Assembly (NCBI GenBank): GCA_041389525.1
Contig: JAWKRR010000078.1
Coordinates: forward strand, 1 to 28,265
Length of the DNA stretch: 28,265 nucleotides
Direction of reading: 5' to 3'
Source of the DNA: JACKFB01 sp041389525
GTDB lineage: Bacteria; Myxococcota_A; UBA9042; PHBI01; JACKFB01
This document shows, in pieces, positions 1 through 8,035 of the stretch. The translations under genes were made by a program, and so were the position numbers. The notes under the pieces are model-generated. The model ran no database searches. It saw only the letters and a list, made by a program, of their open reading frames with translations, and had not been told where the DNA came from. The number at the start of each line of letters is the position of its first letter. Position 1 is the stretch's first letter.

Positions 1-924
1 GAACTCGACGCCGCCGCCTGGCTCGGGGCGCGGCGGCCGGGTGTCGAAGTGAAAGCCCAGGTGCTGCTGCAGGACCAGGTAGCCGCTGGCGAACCCGGGC
101 GGCAGGTCGTAGGCGCCCTCGGCGACGCGCTGGGCGATGGAGGTCTCGCCGCAACAGGTGCGGCTTGGGCGTTGGAAATGGACCCAGCGGATGCTGGTCG
201 AGCTGGCGACGTCGGAGCGCTCGAGGAAGGATTTCCCGAGGGAGAGGCCGCCTTCGAGGTGGGAGGCGCCGTAGGTGGCTTCGCGTGCCTCGGAGTCGAG
301 CTCTGGCCGGCCGCCCCGCGGGTCGCCCGCGGCGCCGCTGAGCCCGTGGAACTCGTAGTCGGGGCGCGTGATGAACGCGATATCGAGGCCGAAGCTGCCG
401 CCACGGCGAAGGGGCATGCCGTGAGACGCCCCCGCGGAGAACCAGCGTGGACCGCCCGTTGCCGCCTTGACCGACAGGCGGTGGTGGCGCTCGCCGATGT
501 CGCGCCAGTTGAAGACGAGGCCGCCGTTCGCCCGGAAGCCGAAATCCAGCACCAGGGTCGGGTAGATGATCGCGTTGTCGCCGGGGCCGAAGCGAAAGAA
601 GTTGGCGATCTTCTCAGGCCAGCTCTTGCGCTCGGCCTCGGTGAGCAGGAAGACCAGCGGCCGGCGCAGCACGAACTCGCTGACCGCGTAGAGCGGCGAG
701 ACCGCGACCCGTGGGACCCAGAGCAGCACGTCGCGCGCGGTGGTCGGGTCGTCGCCGCGGCCGTCGTAGTCCGGGACCGCGCGCTTTGGCGGCGGGGCCG
801 GGGCGCGGGCGTCGCTCGGCGGGGCCGCAAGCGCGAGCGACGTCGTCAGCAGCAGCGCGGCCAGCCGGCGCAACGATGGGCGATCGCCGCGCGGGGCGCG
901 GAGTGGTCGTCGGGGCATCCGCAT
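1..924 (-). CDS. Outer-membrane beta-barrel-like protein (BamA/TamA-like), 3' end outside window
   Basis: The gene is open at the left window edge, so about 308 codons are visible and the C-terminus is missing. The chosen ATG (922-924) is followed two codons later by a second ATG (916-918), and no clear Shine-Dalgarno distinguishes them. The N-terminus is basic, then carries a hydrophobic Leu/Ala stretch (about residues 20-34) typical of a signal peptide, then a Pro/Ala linker. The segment from about residue 66 (VLLWVPRVAVSPLYAVSEF, then a TEAER-type motif, FFRFGPGDNAIIYP and LDFGFRANGGLVFNW) is the head of a protein type widely annotated in myxobacteria as a BamA/TamA-family outer-membrane protein. 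The remainder alternates polar and aromatic/hydrophobic residues, as beta-strands of a barrel do. It starts 17 bp after the upstream cysteine-rich lipoprotein on the same strand, so the two are probably co-transcribed. The family assignment is from memory of the motif and is moderate; export is well supported. Confidence 0.7.
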   Translation of the reverse strand, partial: MRMPRRPLRAPRGDRPSLRRLAALLLTTSLALAAPPSDARAPAPPPKRAVPDYDGRGDDPTTARDVLLWVPRVAVSPLYAVSEFVLRRPLVFLLTEAERKSWPEKIANFFRFGPGDNAIIYPTLVLDFGFRANGGLVFNWRDIGERHHRLSVKAATGGPRWFSAGASHGMPLRRGGSFGLDIAFITRPDYEFHGLSGAAGDPRGGRPELDSEAREATYGASHLEGGLSLGKSFLERSDVASSTSIRWVHFQRPSRTCCGETSIAQRVAEGAYDLPPGFASGYLVLQQHLGFHFDTRPPRPEPGGGVEF

Positions 925-941
925 GGTCGCCAGCAGCTATC

Positions 942-2378
942 TCACTGCGGGACGCAGCCGTCGAGCGCTTTGCAATCCCCGGCGGCCTTCGTGACGCACT
1001 GCCCGATCTGCTGAACGAGCGCGGGGTCATCGCCCTCGAGTTGGGTGCAGCTGGTCAAGCACCCGATCCGCTCGCTCGCGTCGGTGGTGCACGCGTCAAA
1101 GGGCGAGCAGGTCGAGTCGCAGGTCGGCGAGATCGTGGCGGCGCAGGCGGCGAGGCCGACCACCGGGATTCGGTTCTCTTCGAGCAGGTCGGGGCAGGCG
1201 CCGTTGTTGAGGACGCACGCCGCGGCGCTCGCGTTGCCGGCCTGCAGGCCGAGGGCGTTGAACGCGCCGGAGCAGGCGCCCGCGCAGAAGTTCTTGGTCG
1301 CGAGGCCGCCGTAGGTCCCCTTGCAGCGCGTGAACCCGGCCTCGCAGGCGCTGGTGCACGCCGGGTGGACCGTGGGCGTCAGGCTGAGGCATGCGGTGGG
1401 GTCCTCGCAGCCCGTCGTCGCCACGCAGCCGAAGAACTGGGCGCGCGTGCCGTCGGGCAGCGCCCCGCACGCAGCGATGCACTTGTCCACGGTGGGCCAC
1501 ATCGCGAAGAGCGGGGACTCGGCGAAGCAGTTGTCGGGGCTGTTGGTGGTGTAGAAGCGGTCACACAGGTTCTCGCAGCCCCCAGCAGGCAATCCGCAGG
1601 CCGTGAGCAGGCCGGCGACGCCGCAGGTGCCCGCCTTCAGCGCGGCGTTGGCGCAGCTCACCACGGCGGGTCCACCGGCGGTGACCACCGAGCGGGCGCT
1701 GCAGTACGCGGTGCACAGGCCCAGCTCGCCGTCCGGGGCACCGGTCGCCTCGAACTCGCCGCAGGCCGCCGCCTTGGTGCAGAAGGTGGCGCAGCCCGTG
1801 ACCTCGGGGAGCGGGGCGTCGACGGCGAAGCAGAGGGCCATGTCGCAGGCGCTGCTCTGGCAACGGTAGTTCGCGGCCCACAGCGCGTCGGCTTCGAGAC
1901 GCTCGGCGCAGAGGATCTCGCAGCTCGCGCTGTCGTCGCCGAGGTCCTCCAGGGTCTGGCAGTTCGTGGAGATGTCGGCGCAGAGCTGGGCGCAGGCGAC
2001 GGAGACGGCCTCCGGCGAGATGGTCGGTTTGACCGGCCCGGTGTCCTCGGTGGTGTCCGAGGCGTCGGCCGTGTCGCCGGTGTCGCTCGTCTCGGTGGCG
2101 TCTGGACCGGCGTCGGGCGTGGCGTCGTCGGGCGGCTGGGTGTCGCCCGCGGTCTCGTCGGCGGCGTCGACCCCGCCCGGGTCGGTGTCCGCGCCGGCGT
2201 CGCCCGGGTCGGGCAGATCCCCGACGATCACATCCGAGGTGGTCGAGGTCTCGCTGCTGTCCTTGACGTCACCGGGGACCACCTGCGAGGCGCCGCCGTC
2301 GTCGCAGGCGGCGACCAGCGCCGCGGCCGCGATGGCGAGGCAGAACAGGCGGGAGAGGGAGGTGCGGTGGGGCGTCAT
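942..2378 (-). CDS. Lipoprotein with five tandem eight-cysteine modules
   Basis: This predicted 478-residue lipoprotein starts at the ATG 2376-2378 and not at the longer open frame's start at 2591: a GGAG lies just upstream, and the product then begins with a textbook lipoprotein signal (hydrophobic stretch, LVAAC, lipidated Cys25). Residues 26-120 are an Asp/Thr/Ala/Pro-rich unstructured tether. Residues 129-475 hold exactly 40 cysteines that fall into five modules (129-183, 196-261, 268-330, 341-412, 420-475). Each follows C-x3-C-x(5-11)-C-x(9-15)-C-x3-C-x(13-18)-C-x(4-9)-C-x(4-16)-C. Even cysteine numbers in an exported protein suggest four disulfides per module. I do not recognise the domain; no enzyme motif is visible. 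A binding or structural surface role is an inference. The downstream outer-membrane gene is only 17 bp away, so the two may act together at the envelope. Confidence 0.85.
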   Translation of the reverse strand: MTPHRTSLSRLFCLAIAAAALVAACDDGGASQVVPGDVKDSSETSTTSDVIVGDLPDPGDAGADTDPGGVDAADETAGDTQPPDDATPDAGPDATETSDTGDTADASDTTEDTGPVKPTISPEAVSVACAQLCADISTNCQTLEDLGDDSASCEILCAERLEADALWAANYRCQSSACDMALCFAVDAPLPEVTGCATFCTKAAACGEFEATGAPDGELGLCTAYCSARSVVTAGGPAVVSCANAALKAGTCGVAGLLTACGLPAGGCENLCDRFYTTNSPDNCFAESPLFAMWPTVDKCIAACGALPDGTRAQFFGCVATTGCEDPTACLSLTPTVHPACTSACEAGFTRCKGTYGGLATKNFCAGACSGAFNALGLQAGNASAAACVLNNGACPDLLEENRIPVVGLAACAATISPTCDSTCSPFDACTTDASERIGCLTSCTQLEGDDPALVQQIGQCVTKAAGDCKALDGCVPQ

Positions 2379-2574
2379 GCGCGGCTCCGGAGTGGCAGCT
2401 GGGGGGAGGGGGATTTGGCGCCGGCGAAGCGCGCCGCGGCGCGTGTCGGGGGCCGGCGAGTTCACGATTTCGCGCGTGCGCCCCGCGGGTAAAGCCGGAC
2501 GCACGCGCTTTGAGTTAGGCTCGCCCGCGTCAGCACCACGACGAGGCGCGGCAACGCAGCCGCAGGAGCGCGGG

Positions 2575-3228
2575 ATGATACCGGACGCCACATATTGGCG
2601 CGAATGTTACGCCGACCCCGAGCTCATGGACGGCGTCTTCAACGCCGAGGACCACGCCGCCTACCTGGACCGGCTGCTCGCCCTCGAGGGCGTGACCGTG
2701 CGCACCATGGTGGACCTGGGGTTCGGGCTCGGGCACCTCACCGACGCCGTCATCGCGGTGCTGCGGCCGCGCGAGGTCGAAGCCACCGAGCCCTCGGCCT
2801 GGGCGCGCGAGCGTGCGCTTGCTCGCGGCCTGGGTCGCGTCCGCCTCGACGGGCGCCCCGCCAGGCCCCGGATTCGCAGCCTGGACCTCGCCGCGTGGTG
2901 CGCCGAGCCCCCGCCGGCCGCCCCCTTCGACCTCGGCGTCTGCACCTCGGTCCTGCACTACCTCGACGACGACGCGCTCGCCCTCGTCATCCCCGCGCTC
3001 GCCCAGCGCATGCGCTACCTCTACTTGACCCTGCCCACCGCCCACGACCTCGCCCGGCAACGCGCCGACGAAGACTTCAACGACCGCCACGCCATCGGCC
3101 GCACCCGCGAGCAGTGGTGGGCCGCGCTGTCGCCGCACTTCACCTGCGTCGCGAATCGCCTGCTCGAGAGCCGCGCCCTGCGAGACCCGGCCAGCCCCTC
3201 GTTCGAGGACGATCTCTACCGCTTCTGA
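2575..3228 (+). CDS. Class I SAM-dependent methyltransferase
   Basis: A 217-residue protein with the Rossmann-fold methyltransferase signature. The glycine-rich motif I reads VDLGFGLGHL at residues 46-55, and the acidic strand-2 end is EATEPS at 69-74, which normally binds the ribose of S-adenosylmethionine. A post-core strand reads FDLGVCTSVLHYLDDD, typical of the motif IV region in small-molecule methyltransferases. The ATG at 2575 is chosen because AGGAG lies about 7 bases upstream and the fold starts directly after it; the frame is open further upstream but that part is antisense to the lipoprotein gene. The gene is divergent from that lipoprotein gene and converges with the SGNH hydrolase gene after 52 bp. 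The substrate cannot be read from the sequence. Confidence 0.85.
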   Translation: MIPDATYWRECYADPELMDGVFNAEDHAAYLDRLLALEGVTVRTMVDLGFGLGHLTDAVIAVLRPREVEATEPSAWARERALARGLGRVRLDGRPARPRIRSLDLAAWCAEPPPAAPFDLGVCTSVLHYLDDDALALVIPALAQRMRYLYLTLPTAHDLARQRADEDFNDRHAIGRTREQWWAALSPHFTCVANRLLESRALRDPASPSFEDDLYRF

Positions 3229-3280
3229 GGGCCGCCCGCCGCGTTCCCCGGCGCGCGCAATCGTCCGGTCCGCCGCCCGC

Positions 3281-5431
3281 TCAGTCGCCGATCTCGGCCG
3301 CCGGCACCACCCGCTCGAGCACCGCGCGGTTGTCGGTGTCGGCCCGCGCCTGCTCCACCCAGAAGTTCGGCGGCCCTTGGCGCGCCCGCGCCAGCAGCCG
3401 CCGCGCGCCCTCCGCGTCACCCCGAAAGGCGGCGAGCATCGCGCGCTGAAACGCCACGCGCCGCAGCTCACCCTCGCGAGCGCCGGGATCCTCGGGCAGC
3501 CGCGCCTCGACCCCCTCGATGGCCCGCTCCGCCCGCGTCAGCGCGTCCTGAAACGCGAAGCTGTCGAAGGCCTCGATGCGCGTGGCCTGCGCCAGATACC
3601 AGGAGGCCGTCGACGTCGCGATTTGCCAGTCCGTACCTGCTAAATCGAAGGGCTCAGGCAGCCGCGTCGCGTCGAGGCGGCGCGGGGTGGGCAGGCCCAG
3701 AGCCTCGGCCACTGCGTCCGCCATGAGCTGGGCGATACGCACGTGGCCGGCGGCCCGCGGGTGGTGGTGGTCGACGAAGTAGCGGTCGTCCAGCCGCACC
3801 CCCTCAGCGCGCAGCGAGGCCTCCGGGTCGACGCAGCGGGCCAGCCCCTCGGCGCACAGGCGCCGCAGCAGGTCGTTCTGTGATGGCGTGGCGCGGCTGC
3901 GGTCGCGGTCGAGCATCACCGCGCGGTCGTAGGCGGCGTAGGCTTCGGCTTTCCGACCGAGCGCGTCGAGGGCTTGGCCGCGAAACCAGTGCGAGCGCGC
4001 GAACTCCGGGCTCAGCCCCGCAGCCTGGTCCGCCATCGCAAGCGCCTGGACGGCGTCGCCGGCCACCAGCCGCGTCTGCGCCTCGCCCAGCAAGCGCTCG
4101 ACCTCCGCCCGCTCGCCCGCGCCCACGCCGTCCCCGTGCACCGACCACTGCGGCGGCGACCCCGCCTTGTTCGACATCGGCAGCACGACGACAAGCAGCG
4201 CCCCCGCGTCCCGGCACGCCCGCGCGATGACCCGAATCTTCGCGTCGTAGCCCGCCTCGAGCTCGCGCCGCTCGGCCTCGAATCCCTCGGTGGGGACGAC
4301 GGGTTTGGGGCCCGCGTGCTCGTTGTGGCCGATGTGCACGAGCACCACCCGCGGCCGAAACCGCTCGGGCTCCGACAGCACCGTCATCAGCCGCTCCGGC
4401 AGCCCGCCCGACAGCGAGCTTCCCGAGACCGCGAGGTTGGTGACGTGCAGCGGCGCGTCGCCGAGCTTGTCGCCCAAGGCCCACGCGGCCAAGCGCGGGA
4501 TGTCCAGCTGTGGCCAGTAGCAGTCGCCGGTCATCGTGGAGTCGCCCCAAGCGTAGAGCGCGGCCGAGCCCTCGGGCGGCGGCGTGGCCGGGTCGGGGCC
4601 GGGGCCACGCACCCAGCGCGGGGCGGGCAGCGCGCGGCGAGCGATGGCGTCCAGCAGGTAGGCGGAGCCCCCGATGGCGGCCAGGGCGAGGCCGGCGGCG
4701 ACGAGGCGGACGGCGGGCCGAGCGGGCGCGGTCTGGCGAGCGCGGTCTGCGCTGCGGCGGCGGCGACCGACGGCGAGCACAAGCGCGAAAAGGGCGACGG
4801 CGCCGGCGACGAGCGCGCCCCAGCCAAGCGGTCCGGCCTCGCGCGCGGCGCGGCGCCAGGGGACGTCGTCTGGGAGAAAGCCGCGGATCTCGGGCTGGCC
4901 TGTTTGTGTCGACGGGCTGTCCGGCGGGTGAGGCGGGAGCGCCGGCTCGGGCGTGGGCTCGAGACGCTGCCAGGGGAAATTCCCTGTGTCGTTGGCGCGC
5001 AGCGCGCTCAGCACGGTCTCGAGGTCCGGCGCGTCGCTGGGCCGGGCCGAGAGCGCCACGGCGAAGGAGGGCAGGGCGAGGGTGTCCGCGGTCGCGCGGC
5101 TCGGGTGGGTCAGCGTGACCTGGGCGCCCGACGGCGTCGTCTCGATGCGGATGGCGCCGCGGTCGATGGCGATGGCGCCCACGGCCCCGGCGCCGATGGC
5201 CGGGGCGAGCAGCGCGCGGACCCGAGGCTCGAGGCCGGGGGGGACCACGTAGTCCCCCGGCGCTTCCGCCGCGGGGGCCGTCGCCGCGCTGCTGACCGCG
5301 CTCGGCGCGGGCGCAGCGTCCACCGCCGTGGCCGCGTCCGGCGGCGTGGCGGCGCGCGCGTCCGCCGCGGCCAGCCCCAGCGCGGCCGCCATCGCCCAGA
5401 TCGTCAGCAGTCGTCTCACTCGCGGCATCAT
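3281..5431 (-). CDS. Membrane-anchored SGNH/GDSL hydrolase with TPR-like insert
   Basis: A 716-residue protein (second Met one codon on). It has a signal peptide-like start (IWAMAAALGLAAADARA), an Ala-rich region and an N-terminal domain to about residue 195. Two hydrophobic segments follow at about 202-221 and 241-262, separated by an Arg-rich stretch, which suggests a two-pass membrane topology with both flanking domains outside the cytoplasm. The C-terminal half carries the SGNH blocks: GDSTM with candidate nucleophile Ser298, NLAVSGSS near 332-339, GHNE at 368-371 and DHHHP at 554-558 (Asp554/His557). Between GHNE and DHHHP sits a helical insert of roughly 75 residues (about 440-515) that reads like one or two TPR units (SHWFRGQALDALGRKAEAY). 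The family hydrolyses esters, commonly acyl or acetyl groups on sugars or lipids; acting on an envelope polymer is an inference. It is divergent from the lipoprotein gene at 5580. Confidence 0.85.
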   Translation of the reverse strand: MMPRVRRLLTIWAMAAALGLAAADARAATPPDAATAVDAAPAPSAVSSAATAPAAEAPGDYVVPPGLEPRVRALLAPAIGAGAVGAIAIDRGAIRIETTPSGAQVTLTHPSRATADTLALPSFAVALSARPSDAPDLETVLSALRANDTGNFPWQRLEPTPEPALPPHPPDSPSTQTGQPEIRGFLPDDVPWRRAAREAGPLGWGALVAGAVALFALVLAVGRRRRSADRARQTAPARPAVRLVAAGLALAAIGGSAYLLDAIARRALPAPRWVRGPGPDPATPPPEGSAALYAWGDSTMTGDCYWPQLDIPRLAAWALGDKLGDAPLHVTNLAVSGSSLSGGLPERLMTVLSEPERFRPRVVLVHIGHNEHAGPKPVVPTEGFEAERRELEAGYDAKIRVIARACRDAGALLVVVLPMSNKAGSPPQWSVHGDGVGAGERAEVERLLGEAQTRLVAGDAVQALAMADQAAGLSPEFARSHWFRGQALDALGRKAEAYAAYDRAVMLDRDRSRATPSQNDLLRRLCAEGLARCVDPEASLRAEGVRLDDRYFVDHHHPRAAGHVRIAQLMADAVAEALGLPTPRRLDATRLPEPFDLAGTDWQIATSTASWYLAQATRIEAFDSFAFQDALTRAERAIEGVEARLPEDPGAREGELRRVAFQRAMLAAFRGDAEGARRLLARARQGPPNFWVEQARADTDNRAVLERVVPAAEIGD

Positions 5432-5579
5432 GCGCCGCGACCCGCTTCAATCGCCAGCCCGAGATCGGGTCGCCTCCAAGCGCCGCCGGATTCGGCCGGG
5501 ACCTCCGACCTGGCGGGCCCGCCCCCGCCGCCGCGCCGGCGCAGTTGGGTCCGTCGTCGCCTCGGTGTAGCCTCCTCAA

Positions 5580-7988
5580 ATGCACAGATATCTCCTGCTG
5601 ATTTGCTTGGTCCTCGCCCCGGTGGCGGCCTGCGCTGACGACGCGCAGTCCACGGCCGACGCGGTCTCCGACACCGACACTCTCGCCGACGCCGCGGTCG
5701 ACGCAGACCTCGACGGGGGGGCCGATCCGGGCAGCGACGCCGCGGCCGACGTCGGGCCCGAGCTGGCGCCCCTTGTCGCGCCCTACCTGCCGCCGCCTCC
5801 CGCGCAGCCCTACGTCGACCGCCCCTTCCCGCAGGAGACCAACCACACCACCCCCGAGGTCCCGCCCGGCGTGGGCGCGCTGGTGGCCGCGCTGCCGAAC
5901 GTGCCGGGCTTCGATTCCCTCGGCGCCGCCGTGCTGGTGGGGCCGCGCGGGGTGATGCGGCCGGGCGTCGACGGGGTCTACGCGGCGGACGGGATCGACG
6001 CGGGCGACGCGGACCTGCTGACCGCGGTGCGCCTGGGCGCGCGGGTCCTGCTGGTCGGTCCAAGCCGCTACTACCTGGCGCTGCCCGAGGGCGGCGTGAC
6101 GGCGTTCGATCCGCCTGCTGGCGTCAGCCTGAGCGGCGCGGTGGGGGGCGCTGAGGACGCGCTCTTGCTGACCTCAATCGGCGTCGCGCGCGTTGACCCC
6201 TTCGGCGTCGCGGCGTGGCCCCAGTCGGCCGGCGTGCCGGTCCTGGCCGCCGCGCGCGGCTCCGCGGGGCTGTGGGTCGTGACCGCCACCGGCGTCGACC
6301 TCTTCGCGACCGGCGCGGATCCGGCGGTGGACGCCCCGCTCGCCAGCGTCAGCGTCGCCGACGGGCTGCCCGACCCGCCGGCGGTGGCGGTCATCGCGGA
6401 CGTGGCGCTGCCCGAACCCCTCGACGCGGTCTTGGTGTTTCCGGGCTCGCTCGTCGGGGTGCGCCTGGACCCGGCGCCGACGCTCGTGCACCCGCCCGCC
6501 TTCGCCGCGGACGTCGTGCCGCTGGTCAACGCCCGCTCGGGTCTGCGCCACCAGAACGGCGGGCCCATGATCGCGACCGCGGGGGGCGTGATGCGGCTGG
6601 ACGACCGCGGCTTTGGCCCCGAGTGGCGGGTCTACGGTGCCGAGCGCTGGATGCCGTCCGAAGACGTGCGCGGCGTCGCCCAGGCGGCTGACGGCACCAT
6701 GTGGTTCGCGACGGCGGCGGGTCCGGGCTCAGTTACGACCGAGCTGGTGACGCTCGAGCAGAAGCTGGCGCCCTTCGTCGAGCGCGTGCTGGCGCGCCAC
6801 GACCGCCTCGGCGCTGTGGCGGACTCGCACCTGACGGTGCGCGGCGATGTGAGCAGCAACATCCCGTGGGACTCCGACAACGACGGGACCTGGACCAGCT
6901 TCTGGTTGGTCGCCGAGTGCATGCGCTTCAAGGTCACCGGGGCCGCCGACGCGAAGGCGAACTTCGACAAGTCGCTGGACGCGATGCTGCGGCTGCGGGA
7001 CCTGACCGGCACCGATTGGTTCGTGGCGCGCGCCGTCATCGAGAAGGCGAGCTGCAACCTCGACGACTGCGACGCGCCCGACGATGGCGAGTGGTTCACG
7101 TCGCCGGACGGGCTGTGGTGGGTGAAGGGCGACACGTCAAATGACGAGATCGCGGCTCATCTTTTCATGCTGGGGCCGGGCTACGATCTGTGCGCAGATG
7201 AGCAGCAGCGGGCGCGCATCGCCGACCACATCGACGGCATCATCGGCGGCATCGTCGACCACGGCTGGCAGCTCTGGGATGTGGACGGCAAGGTCACCAA
7301 GTACGGCCAGTGGGACCCCTTCTACGTCAACGAGAGCTTCCCGGGGCGCTTTGGCGACGGCGGTGTGCGCTCCGTCGAGATCCTCGCGGCGCTGACCCTG
7401 GCGCACCACATGACCGGCGAGCCGCGCTACCTCGAGGCCAAGGCCGAGCTCATCGACCTGCACGGATACGGGGACAACGCCGTGCGCGAGAAGCATTACA
7501 GCGACATCCGCGCGCGGGATGGCTCCAATGACGAGATGGCGGTGCAGAGTTGGTACGCGCTGCTTCGCTACGAGACCGACCGCGACCTGCGCGCGCGCTG
7601 GATGGAGGGCTGGGCCGCGACGTTCGGCGACATGCGGGAACACCAGGCGAGCTTCTGGAACATGGTCGAGGCCTCGGTCGGCGGCGTGGACTACGACCTG
7701 GACCTCATCGCGCGCTGGCTGCGGCTGGCGCCCGTCGACATGATTCGCTGGGACACGCACAACAGCCACCGTCGCGACCTCGTCCCGGTGCCGCTCCCCT
7801 ATATGAAGGACGGGGCGGTGCGGAGTGACGGCCTGATCATCCCCTACGAGGAGCGGCGCTGCGACCGCTGGAACACCGACAGCTTCAGGGTGGACGGCGG
7901 CATGGGCGGATGGATCGAGATGGACGGCGCGGACGTGCTGGCGCCCTATTGGATGGCCCGATACTACGGGTTCATCGTCCCCGAGTGA
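5580..7988 (+). CDS. Large lipoprotein: propeller-like N-domain and probable alpha/alpha-barrel C-domain
   Basis: An 802-residue lipoprotein: hydrophobic signal ending APVAAC with lipidated Cys18, then an Asp/Ala-rich tether (about 19-60). Residues about 95-400 are rich in Gly, Val and Pro with repeated short beta-like stretches (for example LLTSIGVARV, LWVVTATGVDLF, MWFATAAG) that resemble the blades of a two-component-regulator or WD-type propeller. From about residue 410 the composition changes to helices rich in Trp, Tyr and acidic residues (DSDNDGTWTSFWL, WDPFYVNESFPGRFGDGGVR, HMTGEPRYLEA), in the style of six-hairpin (alpha/alpha)6 glycosidase-like domains. Acid pairs in such domains often catalyse sugar cleavage, but I cannot assign catalytic residues. 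The gene is followed 47 bp downstream by the selenoprotein-candidate lipoprotein on the same strand, so co-transcription is possible. Lipoprotein status is firm; domain assignment is by pattern only. Confidence 0.8.
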   Translation: MHRYLLLICLVLAPVAACADDAQSTADAVSDTDTLADAAVDADLDGGADPGSDAAADVGPELAPLVAPYLPPPPAQPYVDRPFPQETNHTTPEVPPGVGALVAALPNVPGFDSLGAAVLVGPRGVMRPGVDGVYAADGIDAGDADLLTAVRLGARVLLVGPSRYYLALPEGGVTAFDPPAGVSLSGAVGGAEDALLLTSIGVARVDPFGVAAWPQSAGVPVLAAARGSAGLWVVTATGVDLFATGADPAVDAPLASVSVADGLPDPPAVAVIADVALPEPLDAVLVFPGSLVGVRLDPAPTLVHPPAFAADVVPLVNARSGLRHQNGGPMIATAGGVMRLDDRGFGPEWRVYGAERWMPSEDVRGVAQAADGTMWFATAAGPGSVTTELVTLEQKLAPFVERVLARHDRLGAVADSHLTVRGDVSSNIPWDSDNDGTWTSFWLVAECMRFKVTGAADAKANFDKSLDAMLRLRDLTGTDWFVARAVIEKASCNLDDCDAPDDGEWFTSPDGLWWVKGDTSNDEIAAHLFMLGPGYDLCADEQQRARIADHIDGIIGGIVDHGWQLWDVDGKVTKYGQWDPFYVNESFPGRFGDGGVRSVEILAALTLAHHMTGEPRYLEAKAELIDLHGYGDNAVREKHYSDIRARDGSNDEMAVQSWYALLRYETDRDLRARWMEGWAATFGDMREHQASFWNMVEASVGGVDYDLDLIARWLRLAPVDMIRWDTHNSHRRDLVPVPLPYMKDGAVRSDGLIIPYEERRCDRWNTDSFRVDGGMGGWIEMDGADVLAPYWMARYYGFIVPE

Positions 7989-8035
7989 CCGTGAGCTTTC
8001 CCCGAGGGCCGCGTCCGGGTAGGGTGCGGCGCAGC

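Noticed and set aside
49..2492. Plus-strand frames (49-1014 and 711-2492) at the left end
   Set aside because: They are shadows of the outer-membrane and lipoprotein genes on the minus strand; composition is Gly/Arg/Ala-only and lacks domains.
3804..5846. Long minus- and plus-strand alternative frames (3804-5846, 3974-5638)
   Set aside because: They are shifted copies of the SGNH hydrolase region; the hydrolase frame alone has signal, membrane segments and catalytic motifs.
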